Shown piece by piece: positions 51,104-58,897 of a DNA stretch of 64,000 bases. A program made the translations under genes and the position numbers. This DNA comes from an uncultured Paracoccus sp. GTDB taxonomy: Bacteria; Pseudomonadota; Alphaproteobacteria; Rhodobacterales; Rhodobacteraceae. A model generated the notes under the pieces. That model searched no databases. It was not told the origin of the DNA and worked only from the letters and a program-made list of their open reading frames with translations. The DNA lies in the NCBI RefSeq assembly GCF_945915435.1, contig NZ_CAMEFG010000004.1, positions 1 to 64,000 of the forward strand, written 5' to 3'. Position 1 is the first letter of the stretch. Each line of letters begins with the position of its first letter.

Positions 51104-51588
51104 TGCGATCCCGGCTGGAAGATCGAGCGGACCCGGCCCGTGACATTCGCCCTGCCCGTGGCCAGGTCGACCTCGACCCGCTCACCGGCAAGGACGTTCG
51201 CGCCCTGCGTCAGCACGACGTCGCCGGTCAGCACGACATTGCCGCCCGAAACGTCGTAATCGGCACGGGCGGCCTCGGCGGCGTCGGGACCGTTGACCAG
51301 CGTCACGTTGCCCTGCGCCCGCATGGCGCTGATGCGTTCCGGGCCGTCCTGCGCATAGGTCACGGTCACGCTGTCGGCGGCCAGCCGCATCTCGCCCTGG
51401 CCGATCAGCACATTGCCCGAAAAGGTCGCAAGGCCCGTTCCCTGATCGACCGAGAGATTGTCCGCCGTCACCTCGACCGGGGCGCCGACATCGGCACGCT
51501 GCCCGAAGGAAACGCTTTGCGCGCTGGCGGTCAGGGGCGCGGACAAAAGCAGCGCGGCTAGGGCAAGGCGGGCGAGGGGCGGCATCAT
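51100..51588 (-). CDS. lptA: LPS transport periplasmic protein LptA
   Basis: A 162-residue periplasmic protein with a signal peptide (residues 1-27, LALAALLLSAPLTASA-QS). The OstA/LptA beta-jellyroll strands include VEVTADNLSVDQGTGLATF and VLTGDVVLTQG. It bridges LptC to the outer membrane LptD. Two adjacent ATGs follow an AGAGGA; the first was taken. The gene sits between lptC and lptB. Confidence 0.92.
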   Translation of the reverse strand: MMPPLARLALAALLLSAPLTASAQSVSFGQRADVGAPVEVTADNLSVDQGTGLATFSGNVLIGQGEMRLAADSVTVTYAQDGPERISAMRAQGNVTLVNGPDAAEAARADYDVSGGNVVLTGDVVLTQGANVLAGERVEVDLATGRANVTGRVRSIFQPGSQ

Positions 51589-51629
51589 ATCCTCTTGCAA
51601 GATCGGGGGACGGGCGGCGGGGCGCGGGG

Positions 51630-52211
51630 TCAGGGCTGGTATATCATCCGCACACCCCCGTTCAAATCAAGAACATGATTTTGCGAATTATCCGGCATGC
51701 GACGCAGCGACATGCCGCCCGCTTCCAACTCGCCGAACGGTCCCTGAACATGGACGGGCCGGTCCGAGGTCACGACACCGTCGTCGGCACGGGCCAGGAA
51801 TTCATCCGCCACCAGCCGCCAGCCGGTCGAGGTGGTCATGGTCACGTCCTGCGCCAGGCGGATCAACTGGCCCTGCTTTTCGCCCTCGCCCGCCGTCAGT
51901 TCGGCCACCAGCCCGTCGGCGGCGCGCAGGATCAGTTGCACCTGCGAGATCTGGCTGCGCCCCTCGGCATCGTCGGGATTGGCGGATGCGGCGGTCATCT
52001 CGATCTCGGTCCCGTCGCTGGCCACGCCCGCATAGCTGGGCTGGGTGATGACCGGGCGGCCCGCCAGTTCCTGCGGCGACACATCCGCGTAAGGCAGGGC
52101 CGAGCCATCCGAATCCGGGCGCGAGCTGAACAGGAAAAGCGTGGACAATATCGCCAGCGCCAGCAGGGGCAGGATCACCCGCAGCCAGCCGACGATGCGG
52201 GTGCGGCGCAT
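51630..52211 (-). CDS. lptC: LPS export ABC transporter periplasmic protein LptC
   Basis: A 193-residue bitopic protein with one N-terminal membrane helix (residues 8-27, WLRVILPLLALAILSTLFLF) and an LptC beta-jellyroll domain in the periplasm. It hands lipopolysaccharide from LptBFG to LptA. It begins immediately after the kdsD stop codon. Confidence 0.9.
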   Translation of the reverse strand: MRRTRIVGWLRVILPLLALAILSTLFLFSSRPDSDGSALPYADVSPQELAGRPVITQPSYAGVASDGTEIEMTAASANPDDAEGRSQISQVQLILRAADGLVAELTAGEGEKQGQLIRLAQDVTMTTSTGWRLVADEFLARADDGVVTSDRPVHVQGPFGELEAGGMSLRRMPDNSQNHVLDLNGGVRMIYQP

Positions 52212-53156
52212 CTAGACCGCCCCGATCCGCAGGAAGTCGTGGATATGCAGGATGCCGACGGGGCGGCCGTCCTCGACCACGAAAAGGCTGGTGATCTTGC
52301 GGCCCTGCATTTCGGCCAGCGCGGCTTCGGCCAGCGCCTCGGGACCGATCGAGCGCGGGCCGCGCGTCATCACCTGCGCGGCGGTCTGATCCAGCAGGCC
52401 CTGCATGTGGCGCCGCAGGTCGCCGTCGGTGATGATGCCGGTCAGCCGCCCCTGCGCGTCGGTGACGCCGGTGACGCCGAAACCCTTCTGGCTGATGACC
52501 AAGAGCGCATCCGCCATCGGCGCGTCCTCGGCCACCAGCGGCAGGTCGCGGTGCATCATGTCGCCGACCTTCGACAGCCGCGCGCCCAGCTTGCCGCCGG
52601 GGTGGAAGGTGCGGAAATGTTCGGGCGTGAAGCGGCGATGCTCCATCAGCGCGACGGCCAGCGCATCACCAAGCGCCAGCGTCATCGTGGTCGAGGTGGT
52701 GGGCACGACGCCGGTGCCGCAGGCCTCGGGCGCGGGCGGCAGCAGCAACGCCACGTCGGACTGGCGCAAGAGCGTGGACCCTTCGCGCCCCGCGACCCCG
52801 ATCAGAGGGATGCCGAAGCGCCGGGTATGGGCGACGATATCGGCGATCTCGGGCGTCTCGCCCGAATTGGACAGCACCAGCGCGACATCGCCTTGCGTGA
52901 CCATGCCCAGGTCGCCGTGGCTGGCCTCGGCGGGGTGGACGAATTGCGCGGGCGTCCCGGTCGAGGCCAGCGTCGCCGCGATCTTGCGCCCGACATGGCC
53001 CGACTTGCCCATGCCCGACACGATCACCCGCCCCTTGGCCGCCAGGATCAGCGTAATCGCCTGGTTGAAGCTGTCGTCCAGGCCGGCGGCAAGCTGCGCC
53101 AGCCCCTCGGCTTCGGTGCGGATGACTTGGCGGGCGGTGTTCAGGTAAGCGTCCAT
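52212..53156 (-). CDS. kdsD: D-arabinose 5-phosphate isomerase (KpsF/GutQ family)
   Basis: This 314-residue enzyme makes arabinose 5-phosphate from ribulose 5-phosphate for Kdo synthesis. An N-terminal SIS domain (GMGKSGHVGRKIAATL and EASHGDLGMV) is followed by two CBS domains (about 200-314, with GIITDGDLRRHMQ). It sits with lptCAB, as is usual for LPS genes. No kdsC phosphatase gene is nearby. Confidence 0.94.
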   Translation of the reverse strand: MDAYLNTARQVIRTEAEGLAQLAAGLDDSFNQAITLILAAKGRVIVSGMGKSGHVGRKIAATLASTGTPAQFVHPAEASHGDLGMVTQGDVALVLSNSGETPEIADIVAHTRRFGIPLIGVAGREGSTLLRQSDVALLLPPAPEACGTGVVPTTSTTMTLALGDALAVALMEHRRFTPEHFRTFHPGGKLGARLSKVGDMMHRDLPLVAEDAPMADALLVISQKGFGVTGVTDAQGRLTGIITDGDLRRHMQGLLDQTAAQVMTRGPRSIGPEALAEAALAEMQGRKITSLFVVEDGRPVGILHIHDFLRIGAV

Positions 53157-53165
53157 CTGGGCAAT

Positions 53166-53780
53166 CTAGTGGTGGAAGATGTCGTTTTCATCCCCCCAGC
53201 CCATCAGGTCCAGATGGGCGCGGGCGGGCAGGAAATCGAAACAGGCCTGCGCAAGGCCGATCCGGCCCTCGCGTTCCAGCCGCTTTTCCAGTTCGGCCTT
53301 GAGCGCATGCAGATGCAGCACGTCCGAAGCGGCATATTCCAGTTGCGCATCGCTGAGGTCGGCGGCACCCCAGTCGCTGGTCTGCTGCTGCTTGGAAATA
53401 TCGACGCCGACCAACTCGCTCAGCAGGTATTTCAGGCCGTGACGCTCGGTATAGGTGCGGATCAGCTTTGACGCGATCTTGGTGCACCAGACGGGCGCGG
53501 TGACGACGCCGAAGGCCGCCTCCAGCGCGGCGATGTCGAAGCGCCCGAAATGGAACAGCTTCAGCACCTTGGGGTCGGCCAGCATCCGCACCAGGTTGGG
53601 CGCGCTGCGCTGTTCGCGCGCGATCTGGACCAGGTGCGCATTCCCGTCGCCCGATGACATCTGCACCAGGCAAAGCCGGTCGCGGCGCGGATCGAGGCCC
53701 ATCGTCTCGGTGTCGATGGCCACGACCGGACCCAGATCCAGATCGTCAGGCAGGTCGTTGAGGTAAAGATTGATACTCAT
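53166..53780 (-). CDS. rnd: Ribonuclease D-type 3'-5' exonuclease
   Basis: A 204-residue DEDDy exonuclease without the HRDC domains of E. coli RNase D, so it is the short form common in alphaproteobacteria. The catalytic acids are in VAIDTETMG, FHFGRFDIAAL and EYAASDVLHLHAL. It likely trims structured RNAs such as tRNA 3' ends. It lies 9 bp upstream of kdsD. The ATG at 53780 gives the usual MSINLYLNDLP start. Confidence 0.9.
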   Translation of the reverse strand: MSINLYLNDLPDDLDLGPVVAIDTETMGLDPRRDRLCLVQMSSGDGNAHLVQIAREQRSAPNLVRMLADPKVLKLFHFGRFDIAALEAAFGVVTAPVWCTKIASKLIRTYTERHGLKYLLSELVGVDISKQQQTSDWGAADLSDAQLEYAASDVLHLHALKAELEKRLEREGRIGLAQACFDFLPARAHLDLMGWGDENDIFHH

Positions 53781-54088
53781 GTCCGGCACCCGAGATTTCA
53801 CTTGCAGCCGTCTAACCCCATTTGCACCGCCTTCGCCAGCCCGTTTACGCGCCCCTTTTCACCGGCGAGGGCGCAGGGGCGGGCCGCACAGGCGAACCGT
53901 CGCCGAAAAATCACGGCGGGGCGAAGTTCTGGACTTTTTGTTCAAAAACCGGCCCACAGCGCCTAGAAAGCAGACCAATGATACCTTAACACGACCCGCA
54001 GGCCGCCTGCCGCCCTCATTGTATTCGGGGCGCGCGCGGGAACGCCCGGCCGCCGTCCGAACCGTATCCTGACCGCAGGTATCGCCCC
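53781..54088. other. 308-bp intergenic region between rnd and the glycosyltransferase gene
   Basis: This is the divergent control region of rnd and a glycosyltransferase gene. A perfect inverted repeat TTTTTG-TT-CAAAAA sits at 53935-53948. The stretch 53925-53990 is AT-richer than its surroundings. No gene could be supported; the short frames across it are low-complexity. Confidence 0.5.
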
Positions 54089-56413
54089 ATGACCGCACCT
54101 TGCCACCCGTCCACGCCCGGCCTTTCCCCCCGCAAGCGGATCGCCGTCTTCGCATCCTACAGCGAGGACGGCTATCTGCCGCCGCAGGTCCTGCCCTATC
54201 TGAAGGGGTTGCAGCCCCTGACCGACGCCATCGTCTTCGCCTGCGACAACGACCTGGCCCCCGGCGAGCGCGAAAAGCTGGCGCCATACGTCACCCACAT
54301 CATCGCGGGCCGGCACGGCGAATACGATTTCGGTTCCTACAAGCGCGGCACCCTCTGGGCGCGCGACAACGGGTTGCTGGACGGGGCGGACGACCTGATC
54401 CTGTGCAACGACAGCTGTTTCGGCCCGGTGGGATCGTTCCAGCCGATGTTTTCGCGGATGGAGGCGCGCGGGCTGGATTTCTGGGGCGCGACGGACAGCC
54501 ACCAGTTCAGCTATCACCTGCAAAGCTACTGGGTCGTGCTGACGCGCAAGGTCTTTACCTCGGACGCCTTCACGGGGTTTATCGAAGGCGTGACGAAGGA
54601 GGAAAACGTCCAGGCCGTCATTCAGAATTACGAACTTGGCATGACCAGGGTTTTGCAGGATGCGGGTTTCGAATGCGGCGCGATGGTCGAGAACGACCTG
54701 AAGGGCGTCCATCCGGACGACCCGACATATCAAAACATAACCATACTCCCCTTGCATACGCTGAAAAATGGTTCACCGCTTGTCAAAGTAAAGTCGATGA
54801 TCTCATCGCGAACCAATACCGACGGGCAGAACCGCGTATTGGCATGGATGCAACAACATGATCCCGAGCTTTACGAGGTGATGGTTTCCGATATCAACAT
54901 TCAGCGATTCGAAGAAGCCGACGATGTCGCCTTTTCGATCATCATGCCAACCTTCAACCGGGCGTGGTGCATCGAGACCGCGATCCGCGCTGTGCTGGCG
55001 CAGACCCATCGCAATTACGAATTGATCATCGTCGATGACGGATCGTCGGACGGGACCGAGGCGCTGATCCGCGAAACCTTCGCCGCCGAACTGGCCGAAA
55101 AGCGCATCCGCTATATCCCCCTGCCCGAAAATGTCGGGGTCTGCAATGCGCGCAATATCGGCCTGTCATTCGCCCGCAATCCCTGGATCGCCTATGCCGA
55201 CACGGATAACGCGATGCGCCCCTATTACCTGACGATAATGGCGAACAAGACTCTTGAGGACCCCGACTGCGACGCGATTTATTGCAAGATGATCCAGGTC
55301 AACAGCGGCCGCGTCATTGGCAGGCCCTTCGATCGCAACGAATTGCCCAAGCAAAACATTATCGACCTTGGCGTCTTCGTCCATCGCAAGTCGCTGGTGG
55401 GTCGTTTCGGCGGTTTCGACGCGGAAATGCGCAGGCTGGTCGATTGGGATCTGGCGATCCGCTACACTCGCCACAAGGATCCGTCATATATGTCGATCAT
55501 CGGGCTGGATTATACCGACGAAGAACATGAGGATCGGATTTCCGTCTCGGAATCCTTTCTCAAGGCTTATACCACAATCCACCTGAAACATCAGCCCGAG
55601 CCAACCGTCTCGACAGTGATCCTGACCTACAACCACGAAAAATACATTGTCGAGGCGATCGAAAGCGCATTATCCCAGAAGGGGAATTTCCGGCACGAGA
55701 TCCTGATTTCCGACGACGGATCGACCGATGGCACCCAACGCATCATCGAACGATATGCGACGAAACACCCCACGAAAATCCGCAATATCAGCCGGGGTGG
55801 CAATCATGGCATTTCCGAAAACTACCGCCATTGCTTCCGCGAGGCGGCAGGCGAGGTCGTCGCCGTGCTGGAGGGCGACGATTACTGGACCGACCCCGAA
55901 AAGAACCTGCGCCAGGCCGAACGCTTCCGCGCCGATCCCGAGGTCGTCATGGCCTTTTCGCGCATAGAGCTGCTGAACATGCAGGACGGCACCCGCCGGA
56001 CATTGCGGCGTCAGGACGGATTGCCGCCGGTCATCACCGGGCAACAGATCATTGACGACCAATTTCTGAACCCCATCGTCAACTTCTCGGCAACGATGTT
56101 TCGCAAGGATGTCATGACCGCCCTGCCCCGGCAGGCCTTCCTGCCCCGGCTCAGCGAAATCACCCTTGGCTTCCATCTGGACCGTATCGGCAAGATCGCA
56201 TTCATCGACAAGGTCATGAGCGTCTATCGCCTGAACCCGGACAGCGTCTGGACGGGGGCCAGCCGGGAATCGAAGTTCGAGCAGGAAATCGGCATCCGCG
56301 AAAACGCCCTGCGCTTTGCCCGGCCCGCCTATCGCGGCGAGGTCCTGCGCCACCTGAACCAGAAACGATCCGAGCTTGAGAAGCTGCGCGCCAGCCAGAC
56401 GAAGGTCGCGTGA
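54089..56413 (+). CDS. Multidomain glycosyltransferase (RgpF-like domain plus two GT2 domains)
   Basis: A 774-residue cytoplasmic enzyme with three parts. Residues 15-270 resemble rhamnan-synthesis protein F (YDFGSYKRGTLWARDN and LCNDSCFGPVG). Residues 290-480 are a GT2 domain (FSIIMPTFNRAWCIETAI, IIVDDGSSDGTEA, YADTDN). Residues 495-760 are a second GT2 domain (TVILTYNHEKYIVEAIESAL, ISDDGSTDGTQ, LEGDDYWTD). It probably builds a surface polysaccharide or glycan chain. The central portion has lower GC than its neighbours, suggesting transfer. Its stop overlaps the next start. Confidence 0.85.
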   Translation: MTAPCHPSTPGLSPRKRIAVFASYSEDGYLPPQVLPYLKGLQPLTDAIVFACDNDLAPGEREKLAPYVTHIIAGRHGEYDFGSYKRGTLWARDNGLLDGADDLILCNDSCFGPVGSFQPMFSRMEARGLDFWGATDSHQFSYHLQSYWVVLTRKVFTSDAFTGFIEGVTKEENVQAVIQNYELGMTRVLQDAGFECGAMVENDLKGVHPDDPTYQNITILPLHTLKNGSPLVKVKSMISSRTNTDGQNRVLAWMQQHDPELYEVMVSDINIQRFEEADDVAFSIIMPTFNRAWCIETAIRAVLAQTHRNYELIIVDDGSSDGTEALIRETFAAELAEKRIRYIPLPENVGVCNARNIGLSFARNPWIAYADTDNAMRPYYLTIMANKTLEDPDCDAIYCKMIQVNSGRVIGRPFDRNELPKQNIIDLGVFVHRKSLVGRFGGFDAEMRRLVDWDLAIRYTRHKDPSYMSIIGLDYTDEEHEDRISVSESFLKAYTTIHLKHQPEPTVSTVILTYNHEKYIVEAIESALSQKGNFRHEILISDDGSTDGTQRIIERYATKHPTKIRNISRGGNHGISENYRHCFREAAGEVVAVLEGDDYWTDPEKNLRQAERFRADPEVVMAFSRIELLNMQDGTRRTLRRQDGLPPVITGQQIIDDQFLNPIVNFSATMFRKDVMTALPRQAFLPRLSEITLGFHLDRIGKIAFIDKVMSVYRLNPDSVWTGASRESKFEQEIGIRENALRFARPAYRGEVLRHLNQKRSELEKLRASQTKVA

Positions 56414-57063
56414 TGGCCGCGCCTCGCGCCGGTTCCCAAATGCTTGACCGCATCCGCGCGGGGTCTGATATTGTCCTTGGCCCTTCGCACCAGTTCGACC
56501 AGTCACGATTGAAAACGGAAACCCACCAGTTGCAGAACCCAGACCAGCGCGATTTCATCCCCGTCTCCGACCGCCCGGTCGAGGAACTCACCCTCGAACT
56601 TGAAGACATGGCCCTGCAACTGACCCTGCTGCGCAAGGATCTGGCCGAGGCGCAAGAGGCCCTGTCCCACGCGCGGGCCGATGCGAAAACACAGCGCGAC
56701 AGCCTGGAAGAGGAAATCTCGGATTTCGTCGAACGCCTCGTGGACCGCGACAAGCGGATCATCGCGCTGAACCATCAGGTCCAGCAGATGAAGGCCGCCC
56801 CGAAGCCGGACCCGTCCCAGGACCGGCTGATCGAAAACCTGACCCATCTGCGCGACGAAAACAGGAAACGCGCCGTCCGGCTGCGCAAGCAGCTTGACCA
56901 GGCGCAAGAGGCGCTTGCCCAACAGCGCGCCGAAATCGCCAGGATGCAGCACCAGCACCAGGCCGACATCGCCGAGATCAGCAACGCCTACCTGTCCAGC
57001 ACCTCATGGCGGATGTCGGCGCCGGTCCGCGCGCTCGGCCGCCTTTTGCGGCCACGCGGGTAA
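56413..57063 (+). CDS. Coiled-coil protein of unknown function
   Basis: This 216-residue protein is dominated by a long coiled coil, roughly residues 50-190, with heptads rich in Leu, Glu, Gln and Lys (LELEDMALQLTLLRKDLAEA). The end is short and basic (SSTSWRMSAPVRALGRLLRP), a tail often found after coiled coils in glycosyltransferase-linked proteins. It overlaps the glycosyltransferase stop (TGATG), so the pair is co-expressed. It may scaffold the polysaccharide machinery; that is inference. Confidence 0.7.
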   Translation: MAAPRAGSQMLDRIRAGSDIVLGPSHQFDQSRLKTETHQLQNPDQRDFIPVSDRPVEELTLELEDMALQLTLLRKDLAEAQEALSHARADAKTQRDSLEEEISDFVERLVDRDKRIIALNHQVQQMKAAPKPDPSQDRLIENLTHLRDENRKRAVRLRKQLDQAQEALAQQRAEIARMQHQHQADIAEISNAYLSSTSWRMSAPVRALGRLLRPRG

Positions 57064-57131
57064 CCCGCGCCACGCCGCTTTCCGGCCCGGCGGAAAGGCC
57101 GATCACCTTAGCAACTGCTTGTATCAGGCCC

Positions 57132-57956
57132 ATGAACGACCCTTTCCAGACCTTGCACCCGCCCCGGCGCCCCTGGCTGATCGACGCCGAGACCCTGCCC
57201 CCCGGCACCACGATGCGGATGCGGATGGCCGTGCTGGCGCCGACGTCCAAGGCGGCCTTGCGGATCGCCGGCGAAAGGGCGCGCGTGCTGGATCACCGGC
57301 CCGCGACGGGTGCGGCGCTGGACGAAGAGGCCGCCCTGCTGTCCCGGCTGGACGCCGCCAATCCCGTGGCGTCGGGTGCCGAACGTTTCGCGAGGGTCGG
57401 GGACGCCGCGCTGATCGCCCCCCTGCATGTGCGCGCAGCAGCGCCGCCGCCTTCGGATGCGCGCGGCTTCGATGCGCTGCCGGGCGTCCTGCTGCCATCC
57501 AGGGATGAGCGCGTGTTCGCGGTGCTGGACGGGGCCGGCATCTTCGGGCTGCCCGAGATCCTGGCGCAATCGGGCCTGGATGCACGCTGCCTGTTTCAGG
57601 GCAAGGCCGCAAGGGATCACGCCGATGCCGCCCCGTGGCTGGTGGAACTGTCGGCGGACAACGCGACGACCAGGCGGCTGCTTCGGGCGGAAAGGGCGCT
57701 GAAGCACGGGCTGTTCCTGACCAGCCCGGTATCGCTGGACGGGTTGTGGCGCCACCTGCGGAAATTCACGATGCTTGCCGATCCGGCGACGGGGCGGCAC
57801 GTGTTCTTTCGTTTCTACGACCCGATGGTGTTCCGCACCCTGATCGTCAGCATGGCGCCCGGCAACATCGCATCCTTCTGCACGGGAACCCGCGCGATGG
57901 CGGCGATGGATATGGCGGGCGGATTCGCCGTCATCGCAAGGCAGGATGCGGCATGA
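57132..57956 (+). CDS. DUF4123 domain protein, putative T6SS effector adaptor (first copy)
   Basis: A 274-residue cytoplasmic protein. The C-terminal half is DUF4123-like: FAVLDGAGIFGLPEILAQ, CLFQGKAARDHADAAPWLVE and FFRFYDPMVFRTLI. DUF4123 proteins such as VasW load effectors onto VgrG tips. The N-terminal 100 residues are not recognised. The ATG at 57132 was chosen. Its stop overlaps the next DUF4123 gene (ATGA). Confidence 0.75.
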   Translation: MNDPFQTLHPPRRPWLIDAETLPPGTTMRMRMAVLAPTSKAALRIAGERARVLDHRPATGAALDEEAALLSRLDAANPVASGAERFARVGDAALIAPLHVRAAAPPPSDARGFDALPGVLLPSRDERVFAVLDGAGIFGLPEILAQSGLDARCLFQGKAARDHADAAPWLVELSADNATTRRLLRAERALKHGLFLTSPVSLDGLWRHLRKFTMLADPATGRHVFFRFYDPMVFRTLIVSMAPGNIASFCTGTRAMAAMDMAGGFAVIARQDAA

Positions 57957-58897
57957 CGGTCCGCTCGATCGCAGTGCCGGCCGCATCGAACGCTTTTGGC
58001 CAGTTTCCGCGAAGAAACATGCCAGGGCCATTGGAGGCCGCGCTATTCGCCCCCGGCGCGCATACATACGCCATCATCGACGCGGCGCGCATCCCCGGCT
58101 TCGATGCCGGGATCATGGCCGAGGGGCAGGAAACCGCCTGCCTCTTCGCCGGACAGGCCGAGCGGGACTTGGGATCCTCGGCACCGCATCTGTTCGCGCT
58201 GGACGCCAACTCGCGCCTGACCCGGCGGCTGTTCGATCCAAAAGGGCTTTGGGGCGCGCGCAGCCATGTCCTGCTGCGGTCGCCCCACGACCTTGCAACC
58301 GTCCGGGCGCATCTGCGCCGCTTCACGCAGATCGCGGATGAGCGCGGCAAGCGATACTTCCTGCGCTTCTATTGCCCGGACGCGATGCCGGTCATCCTTG
58401 AGACGCTGGCCGACGACCCCGCACGCCTGCACCGCTGGTTCTTCCACCGCGGGCAGCAGGTGGTGGACGGTTTCTGGATACCAGATGCCGACGCCAATCG
58501 CATGATCGTTCACGGTCCCGGCCCAGCAACGGCGGCGGATCATTCCCTGCCCTTCGTGCTGGATCAGACATATCGCGGTATCATGCGGGAAATCGTGCGC
58601 AGGCGCTTGCTTCGGCGGGTGTCGCGGGCCGTCCTGCTGACCGAGGAAAACGCAGCCAGCCTGCCCGCGCGCGAATGGCGCGCCATCGTGGAAGGCAGCA
58701 TCGACGCGGCATGGCGGGCGGGCATCGGGCCGGAACGGGCCTTCGCGCATATCGCGATGGCGGGGCTGGCGCGTGGCCGGGCCATGCAGCCGGATGAGAT
58801 CGCCCGTGCCATCCGGCTGCCCGCCAGCCCCGGCGAACAGACCGAACGCGCGCACGATCTTGCCGCAACCCTTGGCAGAGGCGATAAGGACAGATGA
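57953..58897 (+). CDS. DUF4123 domain protein, putative T6SS effector adaptor (second copy)
   Basis: A 314-residue protein with a DUF4123-like domain in residues 25-160 (YAIIDAARIPGFDAGI, CLFAGQAERDLGSSAPHLF, YFLRFYCPDAMPVIL). A C-terminal extension follows (residues 200-314). It shares the layout of the preceding protein but is clearly diverged. It overlaps the VasX-like effector gene by four bases, the position expected of the dedicated chaperone, as for VasW beside VasX. Confidence 0.8.
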   Translation: MTVRSIAVPAASNAFGQFPRRNMPGPLEAALFAPGAHTYAIIDAARIPGFDAGIMAEGQETACLFAGQAERDLGSSAPHLFALDANSRLTRRLFDPKGLWGARSHVLLRSPHDLATVRAHLRRFTQIADERGKRYFLRFYCPDAMPVILETLADDPARLHRWFFHRGQQVVDGFWIPDADANRMIVHGPGPATAADHSLPFVLDQTYRGIMREIVRRRLLRRVSRAVLLTEENAASLPAREWRAIVEGSIDAAWRAGIGPERAFAHIAMAGLARGRAMQPDEIARAIRLPASPGEQTERAHDLAATLGRGDKDR

